64,000 bases of DNA from Calonectria ilicicola (taxonomy: Eukaryota > Ascomycota > Sordariomycetes > Hypocreales > Nectriaceae). The DNA lies in contig CP085835.1 in the NCBI GenBank assembly GCA_020809705.1, positions 3,100,001 to 3,164,000 of the forward strand, given 5' to 3'. The translations under genes were made by a program, and so were the position numbers. The notes under the pieces are model-generated. The model was not told where the DNA came from. It was given only the letters and a program-made list of their open reading frames with translations, and did no database searches. Positions within the stretch are counted from its first letter, which is position 1; each line of letters opens with the position of its first letter. This document shows, piece after piece, positions 35,476-48,079 of the stretch.

Positions 35476-36754
35476 ATGGCTCCTATTAAAACTTTTGGTA
35501 ACATCGGAATTTCGATAAGTGGTATTGGTGTTCAATACCCACCCCACAAACTCAAACCAGAAGCCCTGGAGATTATCAGCAAGCGGTTTTACCCAGACTC
35601 GCCGGCGTAAGCCATCCTCTCAAGAGTGGTCTTATCATATTTTCGGTCACTAATATATTTTAGAATGACCAAAGTCTTAGCTATCAATCGCTTTACAGGT
35701 ATCGATACGAGGTCCTCAATCGGCACACCTGACCATTTTCTTGTGAACCAAGCAGAAGCGCCTACCGTAGCCGAGCTACACCAAGTTTTCCTGAGTGAAG
35801 GCGTTCCTTTGGCAGTTTCTGCTGCAAAGAAAGCAATTGATGAAGCCGGTTTGGATCTTTCCGAAATCACGCACATTGTCTCAACAACCTGCACCGACAG
35901 TTCAAATCCCGGCTTTGATCATTTTGTGGCTAAAGATCTCGGGATCAAGCACCAAGTAGAAAAAGTTCTTCTACATGGAGTTGGATGTAGTGGTGGACTT
36001 GCTGTGCTCAGAACGGCTGCCGCTTTGGCACTTGGAAATTCGGCAATGGGCAGACCTGCACGGATTTTGTGCCTGGCACTTGAAGTCAGCACCACCTTGG
36101 TCCGAAGTGAGCTGGATAGCATCAACGATTTACAAGAAACTCGAATTGGCGTGGCTCTGTTTTCGGACTGCGCGGGAGCTGCTATCCTCAGCAATAATAT
36201 CGGCCAAACACCAAAGCCCATCTACAGGCTCCTTGGTTGGAATCACAAAATAATGTCTGACACTGATGAGGACTTGGCATTTGACGTTGACCCGCTTGGT
36301 AAGATATATAAGACTACTTATGGTTGATTACAATCAGTAACTGATGTGAGTAATAGGTTGGAAGGTTGTCTTGTCGCCTCGTGTGCCCAAGCTCGCCTGT
36401 TCTTCTCTCTCCTCAACATTCCAGGAATTATTGTCCATGTTGTCGCAACTACCTTTGGAATATAATGAAGCTCACCAGTTTGACTGGGCCATGCATCCGG
36501 GTGGAGCCACGATTCTCACTGGCGCTGAAAAGGCTCTGGGTATTTCGCCTGAACATATGCGTGCAAGCTACGATGTATATATGAGTCATGGTAACTCAAG
36601 CTCTGCCACTATATTTAGCGTCATGGATCGATTGAGGACGAAGGAAATGGATGCACACGCACCTAGCGGCCAAGTGAGCGATCATGTAGTTGGGTGTGCT
36701 TTCGGGCCAGGGATTTCAGTGGAAATGTGTGTCTTGGAACGAATAATAGCGTGA
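35476..36754 (+). CDS. Type III polyketide synthase (chalcone synthase-like)
   Basis: Three exons: 35476-35606, 35664-36298, 36357-36754; 387 residues, the usual family length. It extends an acyl-CoA starter with malonyl-CoA units and cyclises the chain, giving pyrones or resorcinols. The catalytic triad is visible: Cys152 in VGCSGGLAVLR, His302 in MHPGGATILTG, and Asn335 in SHGNSSSATIF. The GFGPG-type loop appears as AFGPGISVEM near the C-terminus. No adjacent tailoring genes are obvious; the closest are tRNA-Tyr and a small unknown gene. Fungal enzymes of this type make triketide/tetraketide pyrones and alkylresorcinols; which product applies here cannot be told from the sequence. Confidence 0.94.
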
Positions 36755-37029
36755 GAGGTTGGGGAACAGTGCACGAAATTTTAGAATTTATTATACAGCG
36801 GGATATAGAGGTGGATTAATAAAAGGATACACGTGAAATTTAGAAGCCATTGATTCATTGGTATTTGATCTATGTTTTGTTTCAAAGGGTACCTTTTCTC
36901 AAGGGACAAAAACAATAGATATTGGCGGGAGACCAAGAACAGTGAGATGTGTACAATGAGGCTGATACCCGATCTTTGACATTTCCAGGGGCTCTTAGCT
37001 GCCACACAAATTGACTAACCCGTGACAGA

Positions 37030-37641
37030 TCAAAGATCATGAAGATAATCACCCACAAAGCTGGATCCAAGCTTGTATACGTTGTCCGCCAGCTCCTTAG
37101 CCCCAAAAGAGTTGGCAATGGTCTTTGCCCACCCAGCAGCTTGACCCTGAATGGTGCTGATCAAGAATCGGTGCTACAAGTATGAATGAGCTTTCTCTCT
37201 TTTCCCATTTTATATAACTGACTTACCTGGTAAGGCTTGTTGGCTTTGTTGTGAAGGACAAACCAGCGGTCCTCCCCTGCGGCATTCTTCTGACCATACT
37301 GAAACCGTTTGTCGATGGTCACAACCCAATCATCTAGATAGGCAAGGTTAAAGTTCGGTTATAGGAAGATGACCGGAAATGATCATACCTCCGTTTTTCT
37401 CAAAGCCAGATTGGCTTCCAAGATAGTTGGGACTGGCCTGGTCCTTATAGAAGCTATCCTCAATATAAAGAAAGGTGGAAACGTTGCCCTTGCTCTTGTT
37501 GGTAGCCTCAACAATGTAGTACTTGACAGTCTTCGTGGAGAGCCTCTGTGACCAAGTTATGTTGATAAAGGATTCCTCCGAAGCGGTTGCATTGTAGGCC
37601 GCAAACCGAATGCTATCACCGAGTGAGAGGGGGGCGACCAT
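37030..37641 (-). CDS. Small protein of unknown function
   Basis: Three exons read downward: 37641-37389, 37333-37227, 37173-37030; 167 residues. All junctions are canonical and in frame, and the composition is even, so I think it is real. The first part is beta-rich (SIRFAAYNAT, FINITWSQRL, KYYIVEATNKS); the end is helical (GWAKTIANSFGAKELADNVYKL). No signal peptide is seen. I do not recognise a family. Its start ATG at 37641 is the first good one; an in-frame extension upstream exists. It is convergent with the type III PKS, 275 bases away. Confidence 0.6.
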
Positions 37642-39073
37642 TTTGACTGGCTTGGAACTAAAAAGCTTGAAGATTGAATGTGACTTTGTAAAGTAGATGG
37701 TGTTTGCTGTTTGTATCTTGAATCTGGAGTAGAAATCATCAAGATCTTGGCTCAATATATATTTTGAGGTTCGTTTTCATAGTTGTCCTTTGCGTTAGTC
37801 GGCTGATGGAGTATTGCCCACTTGAATTTTGCCTTGAGCGAATGAAAGTACCGAGTCTTGCCTTGGCTCGAGGAAATTTACGACTAATGCCTTTATCGTA
37901 CGTTTCGATCAGTCTGGACACAGATTCAGCTTCCAACTTACCCATGGCTTCTGAGGTCTCTTGCCACGAGGACATCCCCAGCCAGCCACGAGGGCGCTCC
38001 CAGCTAGCCACTTTGTCAGCCACAAAACACGGCTCAGACCGAGGCCTCACCTCCATTAGTGTGTCCACCAACATAATATTGGAGAGCTTAGTATTAGTTC
38101 TGCATGAGCAGATCCACATAATTTCAATAGTATGTGCACTGGGCTACAGACTAGTGAGACATCCTCACTCCTCCGATTGGTGGAAACCACTAATTCTGAA
38201 CATTCACTCCCGACTGATCAGCGACATAAACATGTGTACAAATTATGCACTGTTAAAAAAAAAAAAAAGTCCCAGGCATCCTGGCCCTTCAATCATTTTA
38301 CTATTGATGGAAGTTAGTAGATGTCTTGATAGCCATGTCAGTTCGCAAGAATTTTCAATGTCATGTTTCCCATTTACTTGGACGCCAATGCATAAGGAGT
38401 CCTAGCCAGTCACTGATAAAAAGGGCAAATGCGCACGGATCGCATCGACTGTTCGAGAACGAAAACATGGCTTGATGGTCTAGACAATGTCTCATTGATC
38501 ACATAGTACTCCGGATACACCGCATAAAAAACAAGTCTCATGAAGGGCCGTTTGTATTAGATGTGGGTGGCTGCCTGAGTCGTCTTCGCTTAGCATTGCT
38601 TTAGCGGATGGCTGGATGTGATAGTGGCTGCATTAACAGCCAATAGCGCATCCCATTCCGCCTCTCGTCTGTGCAAAACCTCTGCTACTGTAGTTTTGAT
38701 GAGCGGAAAGGATCCCAATTCATATAGATTAGACTAATTAGGTCTCGAACTCGCCATTTCTTCGATGCAGTTGAAGCAAGTCACGGATGGCTTATCTGTA
38801 AGGTTGATTTTAGCGGATATGCGTCTCGTTTAAATTTGTCTGCTCAGCTCGCCACAAGTTCCTAGTAAATATACTAGTCTTCGAATGGTATAGAATTAAA
38901 ACCTAATGGAAACCATTGGAACCTGGGATCTCTGACATTGCCATCCAATATGGAAGCTGAGGATAAAATCTAAAACTGATAAAATGACCGAGACCCTTCT
39001 CTGAGTATTTGAATATGATACTAAATATCAGTGCATTTTAAAGATATTTCCCGTCGTTGGCTAAGTAATCACC
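37642..39073. other. Intergenic
   Basis: About 1.4 kb. Frames of 126 and 213 codons overlap on opposite strands at 37.7-38.4 kb and are mutual shadows without family likeness. A poly-A run lies near 38256-38269. No gene is called. Confidence 0.5.
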
Positions 39074-42000
39074 ATGACGGAGGCTCCAACTGGTGCTGGT
39101 CAGGGATCATCGGGTCCTGTGAAGGCCGGTCTCTCGCCACTTTATTGACATTATACAACCTACTGATACTATTCACAGACCCGAAAGGTTACACGGCAGA
39201 AACGGCCAGAGTTTTCGAATGGCCGCGCTGTATGGAAATGGGTTGAGGTTGAGGAAGAGATGCCACTAGCTTGTAAGTTTTGCCTCCAATTATTCTCACC
39301 GTCTATGTCAGACCGAGCGAACTAACACGGGCAATTAGCCATAGAAAAGCCGCACCCGGGAGAGCTCGCAAAAGAATTTAAATTTTCTGATGATATATCG
39401 ATCGGAGATTTGTGGCCAAGCCTAAAAGGTGGACGGTTTGATGCCCTCAATCTCACCAAGACCAGGATGTTGTGGTTGGCGAAAGATGTCACGCCCACCA
39501 TGACCGCCGGACTCTGGTTCGAGACTGATGTGGAATTTCGAGGTATCTTGCAACCGATATCTGATGTACTCCATGATGTGTTCGCACAAGAGCACCCTGC
39601 GCTTCATCTATCAGCACATCTTGGTGTGGTTGATGCGTGGTCAGATGAACTTATCGCCAGTGGATTTACCCTACGCGGAACCATGGAGAACATCAAGGTG
39701 GGTTTTGGAGAATTTTTGTATTTCCGTAATGCAGGCATCCAGCTTCATATAGCACCTGGGAAAACGAGCGGTGGGCCTTTAACTTCGATGTACAGTTTCT
39801 TTGGCACCCTTCATCTTCACGTTCCAAACGCCGTCACCCCGCTCGTTCTCGGCTACAGCATGGAACCAAAGGCGGAGACCTTGGATATTACAATGACGTT
39901 TGGTGATGGGGAGAGATGGGAAAGTGTATTCGGTGTCAAGGGTCTTGATGTAAGTCTCTCGATTGCGAGCAGATTCTTGCTACTAACTCGTGATGATGAA
40001 GCTCGATCAGGTAACGATTGTCACGACCATGGTCAAATCGGATATTAAGAAGACCCTTGAGTTTTCCATCAATGCAAAATGGTCCATTGGTGATATTCCG
40101 ATAGAGCTAAGTGGTCACATAAAAAAATGTGAGCTTATTCTCACAAAACATCGGGTTTTGAAAGTAGCACTAACTGCTAATAGCGGGGTCTTCTCTACGC
40201 GCTTACATCAAATCGCTCACTATGGATGATCTTCGCAAACTATTCAATTCTCTAACTGGAAGTCACCTTGAGCCAGTGGAACAGGATGTCCGACTTAATG
40301 ACATAACTGTGGAAATATCTCAAGGTCGTCTCATGTTTTACGGAGAATTATGGGTGGATGGGCATCGAGCTGTGAAAGCCGAGGTTCTTGTTACTGTGGA
40401 CGGAATCAGAATCTCGGGCGCTGTGAATGACCTTCATATCGGTGAAGATGTTCACATTAGGGATGCTCAGATCGAATTAATTGTTGGCGATGTCAGCAGG
40501 CCAAAGGTTATTGAAGACAAGAAAGGAAATGCTGCAGATGGAGCTACAGCTGCTAAACAAACAGACACCAAGGTTGAGACCAAATCGCAAGGGAAAGCCG
40601 TTGCCGCCATCATTCGGGGAAATGTTAAAATAAAGACGGACAATATCAATCTCGACTTTAAGGTAGCAGCCGCTATCCTAAAGCCTAAAAATGGATCAGC
40701 TAGGTACTTCGTCTATGGTCAACTAGACTTCGATAACTTCAGCATAGGCCAGATCCTGGGTGGTGATATGGAGAAGGGACATCCAATGGATCTCCAGTTG
40801 GGCAGTGTCACATTAGTAGTCGCAAGCCATGATGGTATTGATACCCAGGGTCTGAACGCCTCGAGGTTTCCTGTTTCCCAAGGTACGTTTTCTTTCCTTC
40901 CTTTCATGTAGACATGACTCTGATCGTTACCAAGGTATTTTTCTGTGCGCGGAGCTGAAGTCGGTCCCGTTTGTGGGCAGTCTTTGTAAAGCCTCAAAAC
41001 CGGAAGATAGATATGTTCTTCAAGCCGGATACTCCTCTTCGTCAGGAGTAAGCATCAACATTTTACTTCCCGAGAATATTCGAGTACGAGATGCGACTAT
41101 TCTCCCTTGAAGTGAAACATACACTGATGGCATTAATTGTAGATTGAACTATCACCCAATATTGTTTCTGGACCTTTGGTTCTGACCGTTCAGACCAAAC
41201 CTCTTGCGATAAAATTCGCCGCAAAACTTTGGATCACGCCTGCCGGGGAAAAAGATCCTCTAGAGCTAACACTGGCCGTATCCGCTAACGAAGTAGAAGC
41301 TCTAGCATACGCGTTAGTGCATTCAATCAAGAAACTTAGATACAAACTAATTTTGAGACCAGAGAAATGAATGGGTGGTGGGAAAACCCGTTGGACTTGA
41401 GCCCACGACTAAAGATCGGTGAACGTCTGACGTTAGAGGTGAAACTCAACTACCAACAACTTGCTGCGACCGGAATGCCTTCAGCGCTAGCTTTCCAGGG
41501 TGGCTTCGTTGTCGACGAGGTTGATAAGTATTTCCTAGCGCTGAACCTCGGTTCTGATCCCAAGGAAACATTGGTTGAACTCAAAATGAAGAGACTGGAT
41601 GATGGCATGATCATTAATCTCATCAACGCCGTGGCTCAAGTTGATATACAAAAACCAAAATATGAGATTATACGGTTTGAGGATGTTAATGTCTATGCTA
41701 GTCCGATGGGTTGTATAGTTGGATCCCAAGTGTTCCCCCCTGGCTTTGTTATCCAAGGCAAAGCATTCATCTTCGGGAAGAAAATCGAGATTGATTGCCG
41801 TATTGGAAAGGAGGGCTTGGAACTTGCAGGAGAGATTGAAGGATTCAATCTCGGTCCCTTAGCAATCAAGGGAGGGAAAAGAGCTGACGGAAGTCAGTCC
41901 AAGAACGCACTTCTCGATCTTCGAATCACGAAAGCACGACAGCACTTTGAAATTAGTGGAATCGTTTCTCTATGGGACCTAGAGACGAGTATTTTTATCC

Positions 42001-44250
42001 TTGCCGAAACCATGCCCAGTCAACAGCTGGAGTTCAACTTTGAACTAGCATGGAGCGACCTACTGAAATTCAAGGTCGATGGGAAGCTTATCCGACCAGC
42101 TGGGGACAACGAGAAGGCTCTAAACAACCTAGATAATGCAGACTTCCAGCTCCATGCGGTCCTAGAGCAGAATATTTTGGAGCAGATATCAAATGCCATG
42201 CAAAACTGGTTCATGAAGGCTCAGATATCAGTCAAAGATGGAATCGATAGTGCGAAAAGAGAAGTTGACAAAGCCAAAGCCGAGTTTGAACGGCAGTGCG
42301 CTGCCGCACAAGAAAAGGTCCGAGAAGCTGAAGCCACATTCAATGCTGCAATGGATAAGGTAGAATCAGAATTCCGTCAAAAGGAAGCGGAGGCTCGAGA
42401 AGCGCGCCGTGAAAAGGATTTGTGGGTTTTGTCACAAGAAAAGAAAGCAGATGAGGAGATTAGGGCAGCAAAAGCAGATTTGGATGCTAAGCAAAAGAAT
42501 TTTGAGGACGACATCGACGACAAGAAGAGAAAGCTGAGTGAGGCGCAAAGAGAAGGGGACGAAGCGATTGGAGGCAAAATCAGGGACCTGCAAAGCAAGA
42601 GAGTCGCTCTTCAACGAGACTTTGGCTCAGCTATCGACGCTATTCGGACTGCAAGATCGCGGGTTTGGGATAAACAACGTGAGTGGCTCTTGACAGTAAA
42701 AGCTCTACTGACATGTTCAGGGGATGTCGATTATGCGAAGAAACGACTTCAAGACGCCGAGGACGACTATGATGATGCCGGGTTCTTTAATAAACTGTGG
42801 AGGGTAAGTCTTCCTTGAGTTCTATCTTATCCCAAAAGCTAAACCTCATTACCTACAGGGATGTGTGGTTGTCGCTCGCCAAGCAGAGGTTTGGGCTTTG
42901 CAGGCCGCTCTTGCTGCTGCAGAATTGATTCTGCGGGGCGCCCAATTTATTGTGGAGGGCGTTGCATACAACATCGCAAAAGGCCTTGTCGATGCAGCCG
43001 AAGGTGCTCTCATTGCGGCCAGGGCGGTTTGGGATGGCTTGATTGCCGGCGCAAAACACGCTCTTGATGGCGTAGCGAAAGTTCATGAGGGCATCATTAG
43101 TGCAGCCAAGTGGGCCGTGACGAAAGCCCATGAGGTAGCTCTCGGCATAAAAAAGGCGGCCGCCGAAGCTTTGGGAGCGCTGATCACCGTATGGGAAAAA
43201 GCATTGGCAGTAGCCAGGGAAGCTGTCACAGCAGTGGCTAAAGGAGCCATGTGGGTGGCGTTTCAAGCCGCCCTTGGAGTCCTGGAAGCGGCAAAGAACA
43301 ACACGACATGGGTGGATATTGCTAAGGGAGCACTAACTGCTGCCGAAGCAGTGGCCACGGCAGCGCTTGCCGCTGCAGCATGGCTAGCTCAACGACTTTG
43401 CGATACCCTCAACATCAAACGGGTTGAGCTGAGCTCCAGCTTGAAACAAGTCACCCGGGGAGACGGTTTTGATCTTCGAATTGTAGGGGTTATTATGGGC
43501 CAAGACTTTGACTTTTCTGCAACCTGGAGCCCCAGAAATATGGTTGCCTTCATTGCAAAACTATGTCAGAAGCTCTGGGATGATTTCATCGACAGTGCTG
43601 GATCCTTGTTTGAGGCCGACAGTAAAACCAACAAGCCTGCTATTGGGTGGAATGAGAATGAGGGAAAGCCTGCACTCCAGAGCATGTCCAGGACCGACCT
43701 CATCATCTCAAGTCAACACAAGGATGAAAAGAGCAGCATTGCTTCAGCAACTTCTATGTTCAAATCAAGGATACCATCTATAAACAGTAAGAGGGAGCTG
43801 GCAGATAAAAAAGCGGATGAACTCATCACAAACTTCCATGAGTGGTACTGGGAATTCTACGTTCCTGACAATTCAAGATTGTCAGATGCTGCATACAGTG
43901 CAATATCGAACATCGCAACTATGATGTACATTCAGTACGGTCTAGGCACAAATAGAAGCCCTAACAAGGAACCGATGTCCGACAAGATGAAAGAAGAGGT
44001 GGAAAAAGCAAAACGCGAATCCAACTATGCCACTGTTCCTACTGGCAATGCGGTGAGGTTGATAAAAGCTCGCGGGTATAAGCCTTTCCTTCCTACCGAG
44101 TTAAATGAAGTCTGGGATTGGAACAAGCGTCAGTTCACACCCCTATTTCTTAAGGAAGTAGGACAAATGGAAGAAATATTCGGGTCCAAAATAAGCAAAG
44201 ATTATTATTACGAAATGACAGCTCTGCTAAAGGAAATTGGTGTACCATAG
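39074..44250 (+). CDS. Large multidomain protein of unknown function (beta modules, coiled coil, Ala-rich helices)
   Basis: Modelled as nine exons: 39074-39118, 39179-39272, 39339-39949, 40002-40128, 40184-40882, 40935-41083, 41143-41292, 41358-42803, 42859-44250; 1570 residues. Residues ~50-915 are beta-rich and seem to repeat a loose module (for example GKAFIFGKKIEIDCRIG, GLELAGEIEGFNLGPLAI). Residues ~917-1075 are a long charged coiled coil. Residues ~1110-1288 are Ala-rich, amphipathic-to-hydrophobic helices with few charges (ALAAAELILRGAQFIVEGVA and similar). A mixed C-terminal domain of ~280 residues follows. There is no signal peptide and no family I recognise. The helical part could insert into or line membranes, or assemble into a bundle; this is inference. 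One exon-7 donor is ambiguous (41293 or 41317). The next gene downstream is a HET-domain gene. Confidence 0.75.
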
Positions 44251-45071
44251 TCCCAAAGACTATGAGCGTTATTACTTAGTATACGAGGTTTAAACTTGTA
44301 TTAATAAGAATACTGCAAAATTATACTTGAAGTACATGGCTTAACAACTAGGGCTGTTGTCACAATATCTGGCAACTCCATTATCTTGGCTTTGAATTTG
44401 CAAGCTTAACTTGGTATATTGACTTGGCTAGGCTTTTATGTAGGTAAAGAGAGGAAAAAAAAATAACAACTAGGGCTATTCTATAACAAGTGGGTTTGAG
44501 GAGTACATATTAAGACTCGTTGTCAAGGGTAGCGATATTGCGCGCGAAAGAAATTTTTAGAAACGAGTGGTATGAACAGGATCAGAAGGAATCGCCAGTT
44601 GGGAAGAATGACCAATTCAATCCAGAATATATGATCATTATTGGCTCAGAGGTTTCCAATCGGGGATGCTCGGAGACGTCACATGAAGGGCCAAAATATC
44701 ATCAAGGGCCTTCTCAGAATACTCATTAAGCTTGCTATGATAGCGACGAGGAAGAAAGGAAGTACGAGTCAAGCGACAACGCTAGGGAGGATGGTGGATA
44801 AGAGGGAGACCAAGCGGGCTTTTGCCTCTAGCGGTCTACCACAACCTGTATCCACTTGCAGCGGGTCCTTTTATAGATGATCAATCTTCCCCTCTCAGGG
44901 TAGTCAATACCGGCCAATACAACCAATTGCCACTCAGTATTCTCTTGGTGGTTAGTGAATGTGATCGCAGCGTTTGCCGACTAAGAACTCATCACCTGCA
45001 AATAGGAAAAGCAAAGCAGGGAAGCGCGCGCCCATTCCGTATACGGCACCTTCCAACAGCTATGCTTAATA
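44251..45071. other. Intergenic
   Basis: About 0.8 kb, AT-rich with a poly-A run near 44455. No gene seen; it contains the upstream region of the second HET gene. Confidence 0.5.
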
Positions 45072-47247
45072 ATGCCGCAAATGAATGACGGCGGAATGCA
45101 GCAATTTCATTCTGCTATGGACGCTCAACTCGAACCTGTTGGTGGTATGGAAGGGGAGATCAAGCTCTGCCCAACCTGTCGGGATATAATTGTGGAAGCG
45201 ACAAACCATTCTGATCACCTTGAAGACGGTTCCTTGATCCACAAGGAGCAGGCTGTCGATTTGCATAGATCAGCGAAATCGGCGTGTAAAATTTGTAAGA
45301 AAATTGCGGATGCTATCTGGTGGAATACTGATGGCGAGATGCCATTGAGCCATGTTCATCAAGGATGCCGCGGTAGTAGCTCGACAACTTCACCTGATCC
45401 TCAGTTGAATGCGTGTCGTGCCGAGAAGAACTTTACTTGGTGTTCTTTCAGAAAAGAAGAGAGGCTGCCCAATATTAAATTGCTTAAAATATTCGTGGCA
45501 CGCGGCGCAGAGACTCGTTGGGGAACAGAAACGTGCATTCTGAGCCTAGTTCTCGACTCTATGGAAGGTGAGATAGATAACCTTTATTGAAGAACTCAGG
45601 TGCTGATTTGAACCCATATTTGCTATAGGGGAAACTAATACCCCAGAAAGATTAGTTGGTGACCATACAGGTTCGCCTGAGTGTTGGGATGTCGCACGCT
45701 CTTGGATTTCGAATTGCGCCGATAAACATGAGAAGTGCCGAGGAGGAAACCCACAAAAGCGGTGGTACCCAACTCGCCTTATTGATGTGATGAAGTCCAA
45801 TGATGAGGTAGTCAAGCTTTGTATAACAGCAGAGATTGAAATTGAAATGGAGGGGCAATACGTTACCCTCAGCCACCGTTGGGGAATCGATGATATGTTT
45901 ATGCTTGATTCTAAGAATCTCGACGAACATCGACGAGGCATTGCACTCAGGGATATTCCGCAGACATTTGTAGATGCTGTGAGAGTCGTGCGCCGGCTTG
46001 GCATTCGATATCTTTGGGTTGACTCGCTCTGCATTATACAAGACTCACATGAAGATTGGATGACTGAATCGTTCCAGATGCAAAAAGTCTACCAGTGTAG
46101 CTATTTAAACATTTCCGCCGCAGGACCCGGCGACTCTTCCGGTACGGGAGCACTCTTTCGCCAACGAACAGTTGACGTTGATTGGCCGATGTGGACTTCG
46201 TCCACGGCAGATGGAAACCGCCGACTGCTGTATGAATGGAATCACTGGAGACGAGGCATAGAGGAAACCCCCCTCAACCTGCGGGCGTGGGTGCTTCAAG
46301 AGCGGATATTGGCACCTCGTATTTTGCATTTTGGAGAGTCGCAATTATTCTGGGAATGCCATGAGCTTGAGGCAAGCGAAATGTTCCCAAGTGGTATTCC
46401 AACAATCATGACTAGATCGATTGGTAAATCCCTTGATCCAACCATATCCGCGAAGCGCCACAAACGACTTAAACGAATTACATCGGACAAGAGGCTGGAC
46501 GGAGGTGACCGGGCTAATATAACATATCAAGTTTGGAAGGATTTAGTGACACGATATTCGGCATGTGGCCTGAGCAATCCTACCGACAAGCTGGTTGCGA
46601 TAAGCGGTTTGGCCAGGCAGATTGCCACGATGTTGGATGATGAGTACATCGCAGGGCTGTGGCGCTCACGACTTGTTGCTTTTCTTGCCTGGCAGCCATT
46701 TTCGTTTTGCAAGACATTTCGACCCTCTGTCTACAGAGCACCTTCATGGTCTTGGGCATCTGTAGAGGGGAAAATCCGCCTCGGAAATATTACCAACTTC
46801 ACACCACTTGTAACAGTTGATGAGGTCTCGGTCGCTCTTGTCAATTCCAAGGACAGCTTTGGACAGGTCAACGGGGGAATTTTGAAGTTGGCCGCAAAAT
46901 TAATGGGCCCCCTTAAGATATCTGACGACTGCGTTTTGTACCGAGGCCCAAACGGCGAGGATAAAGTTGCTCAGGATATGAAAGCGCACCTTGATGATCC
47001 TAATCTCGAGACGGGCAACCTATTTTGCATGCCTCTGACAGAGTACAAGCCGAGGGGGGACTTCTTTTACCGAAAGTGTCTTTTATTGAAGAAAGACTCG
47101 CAGAGCGATGCGAATCATTACACTAGATGGGGTATTGTCACCGCTTGGACAGAGCAATTTGGCTTATTTGATGATACAGATGAGGGGGCTAGGAGGCGGG
47201 CCGAGTATGGTTGGGGATTTTGGGACGAAACAGTGACAATACTGTGA
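45072..47247 (+). CDS. HET-domain (heterokaryon incompatibility) protein
   Basis: Two exons, 45072-45567 and 45629-47247 (61-base intron); 704 residues. HET core: YVTLSHRWG, then IPQTFVDAVRVVRRLGIRYLWVDSLCIIQDS, with the downstream block LRAWVLQERILAPRILHF and the late APSWSWASVEG, all standard for the family. The N-terminus carries CPTC and CKIC Cys pairs, as in many HET proteins. The first HET gene at 1407 is similar in plan but clearly different in sequence, so they are not a recent duplicate. It follows the 1570-residue protein in the same direction, 821 bases apart. Confidence 0.93.
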
Positions 47248-48079
47248 CACCTCGACGACCGACATTTAAATTATGAAGGGCATGGTTCATAAAAAGAAGG
47301 AACCGTACATTCTGTAAAGCTAATCAATACGATTCTTGGCAATCTCTTTCTGCTCGATCAAACTCAGATGAGAAGCAAGTGCAATGTATCGCAATATAAT
47401 TACCTTACATGAAACTCAGTCATTTTATTACTCGATTTCCAAGTAAGGAACATGTTGGCGGCCCGATCCCACTCGATCCCACTCGATCCCACTGTTTGTT
47501 TTTGCGGCGAGTTTCATATTTAAGCCCACTTGGCCCAGGCCCTGGTTCATTGCGGGGTATTTGATCCTGTTGACCAGCATGGTTATTCTTGTCCCAACAG
47601 TCTTGGCTCGGTTCCTTTGCCGAGAGTAGCGCAGGGCTTTTTTGCAGGGGGTCTGTCCCACAGCGAAATCCTGCCAAGCTGATGGCCCAGCTTGCTGGCG
47701 CAGTCATCTCCACTTGGATCCAGTTTAGTTAGTGAGTGGGTAAGCATATGCGAGCGACGGCGCCAGTGTGTTTTGTTTCCGAATGGTAAGCCGCTTAAAA
47801 AGAGGAAGTGCAATGTCCAAGATAAACAAGTAAACAAAAAAAAACATCCAATCTAACCGCCATGATCCCATCATCTCGAGTGGGGTCACGCCATCATCAG
47901 TTGACTGGCTAACGTTAAACCTGAGACAATGCCGGCTCAGCTTCGGTTGGTTGAGGACACGTGACCAGCCATGCTCCGCATCATGTCATGCTTCTCTGTT
48001 TTGTGGTGTCGTGCTGGCATGCAACTTGGGAGCATCACCAAATCATCAGATCCGTCAAACACGCCCAAGATACTCCGCC
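47248..48079. other. Intergenic with a short tandem repeat
   Basis: No gene seen. The period-10 unit ACTCGATCCC is repeated about three times at 47465-47493. The stretch also holds the promoter of the calmodulin-like gene. Confidence 0.5.
47465..47493. repeat. Short tandem repeat, 10-base unit
   Basis: About 2.9 copies of a 10-base unit (ACTCGATCCC), directly adjacent and without mismatch. Confidence 0.8.

Noticed and set aside
37764..38405. 213-codon plus-strand frame overlapping a 126-codon minus-strand frame
   Set aside because: The two frames shadow each other; neither has splice support, domain or sensible composition.
42853..43266. 137-codon antisense frame under the Ala-rich region
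   Set aside because: It is a shadow produced by GC-rich Ala codons of the large protein.
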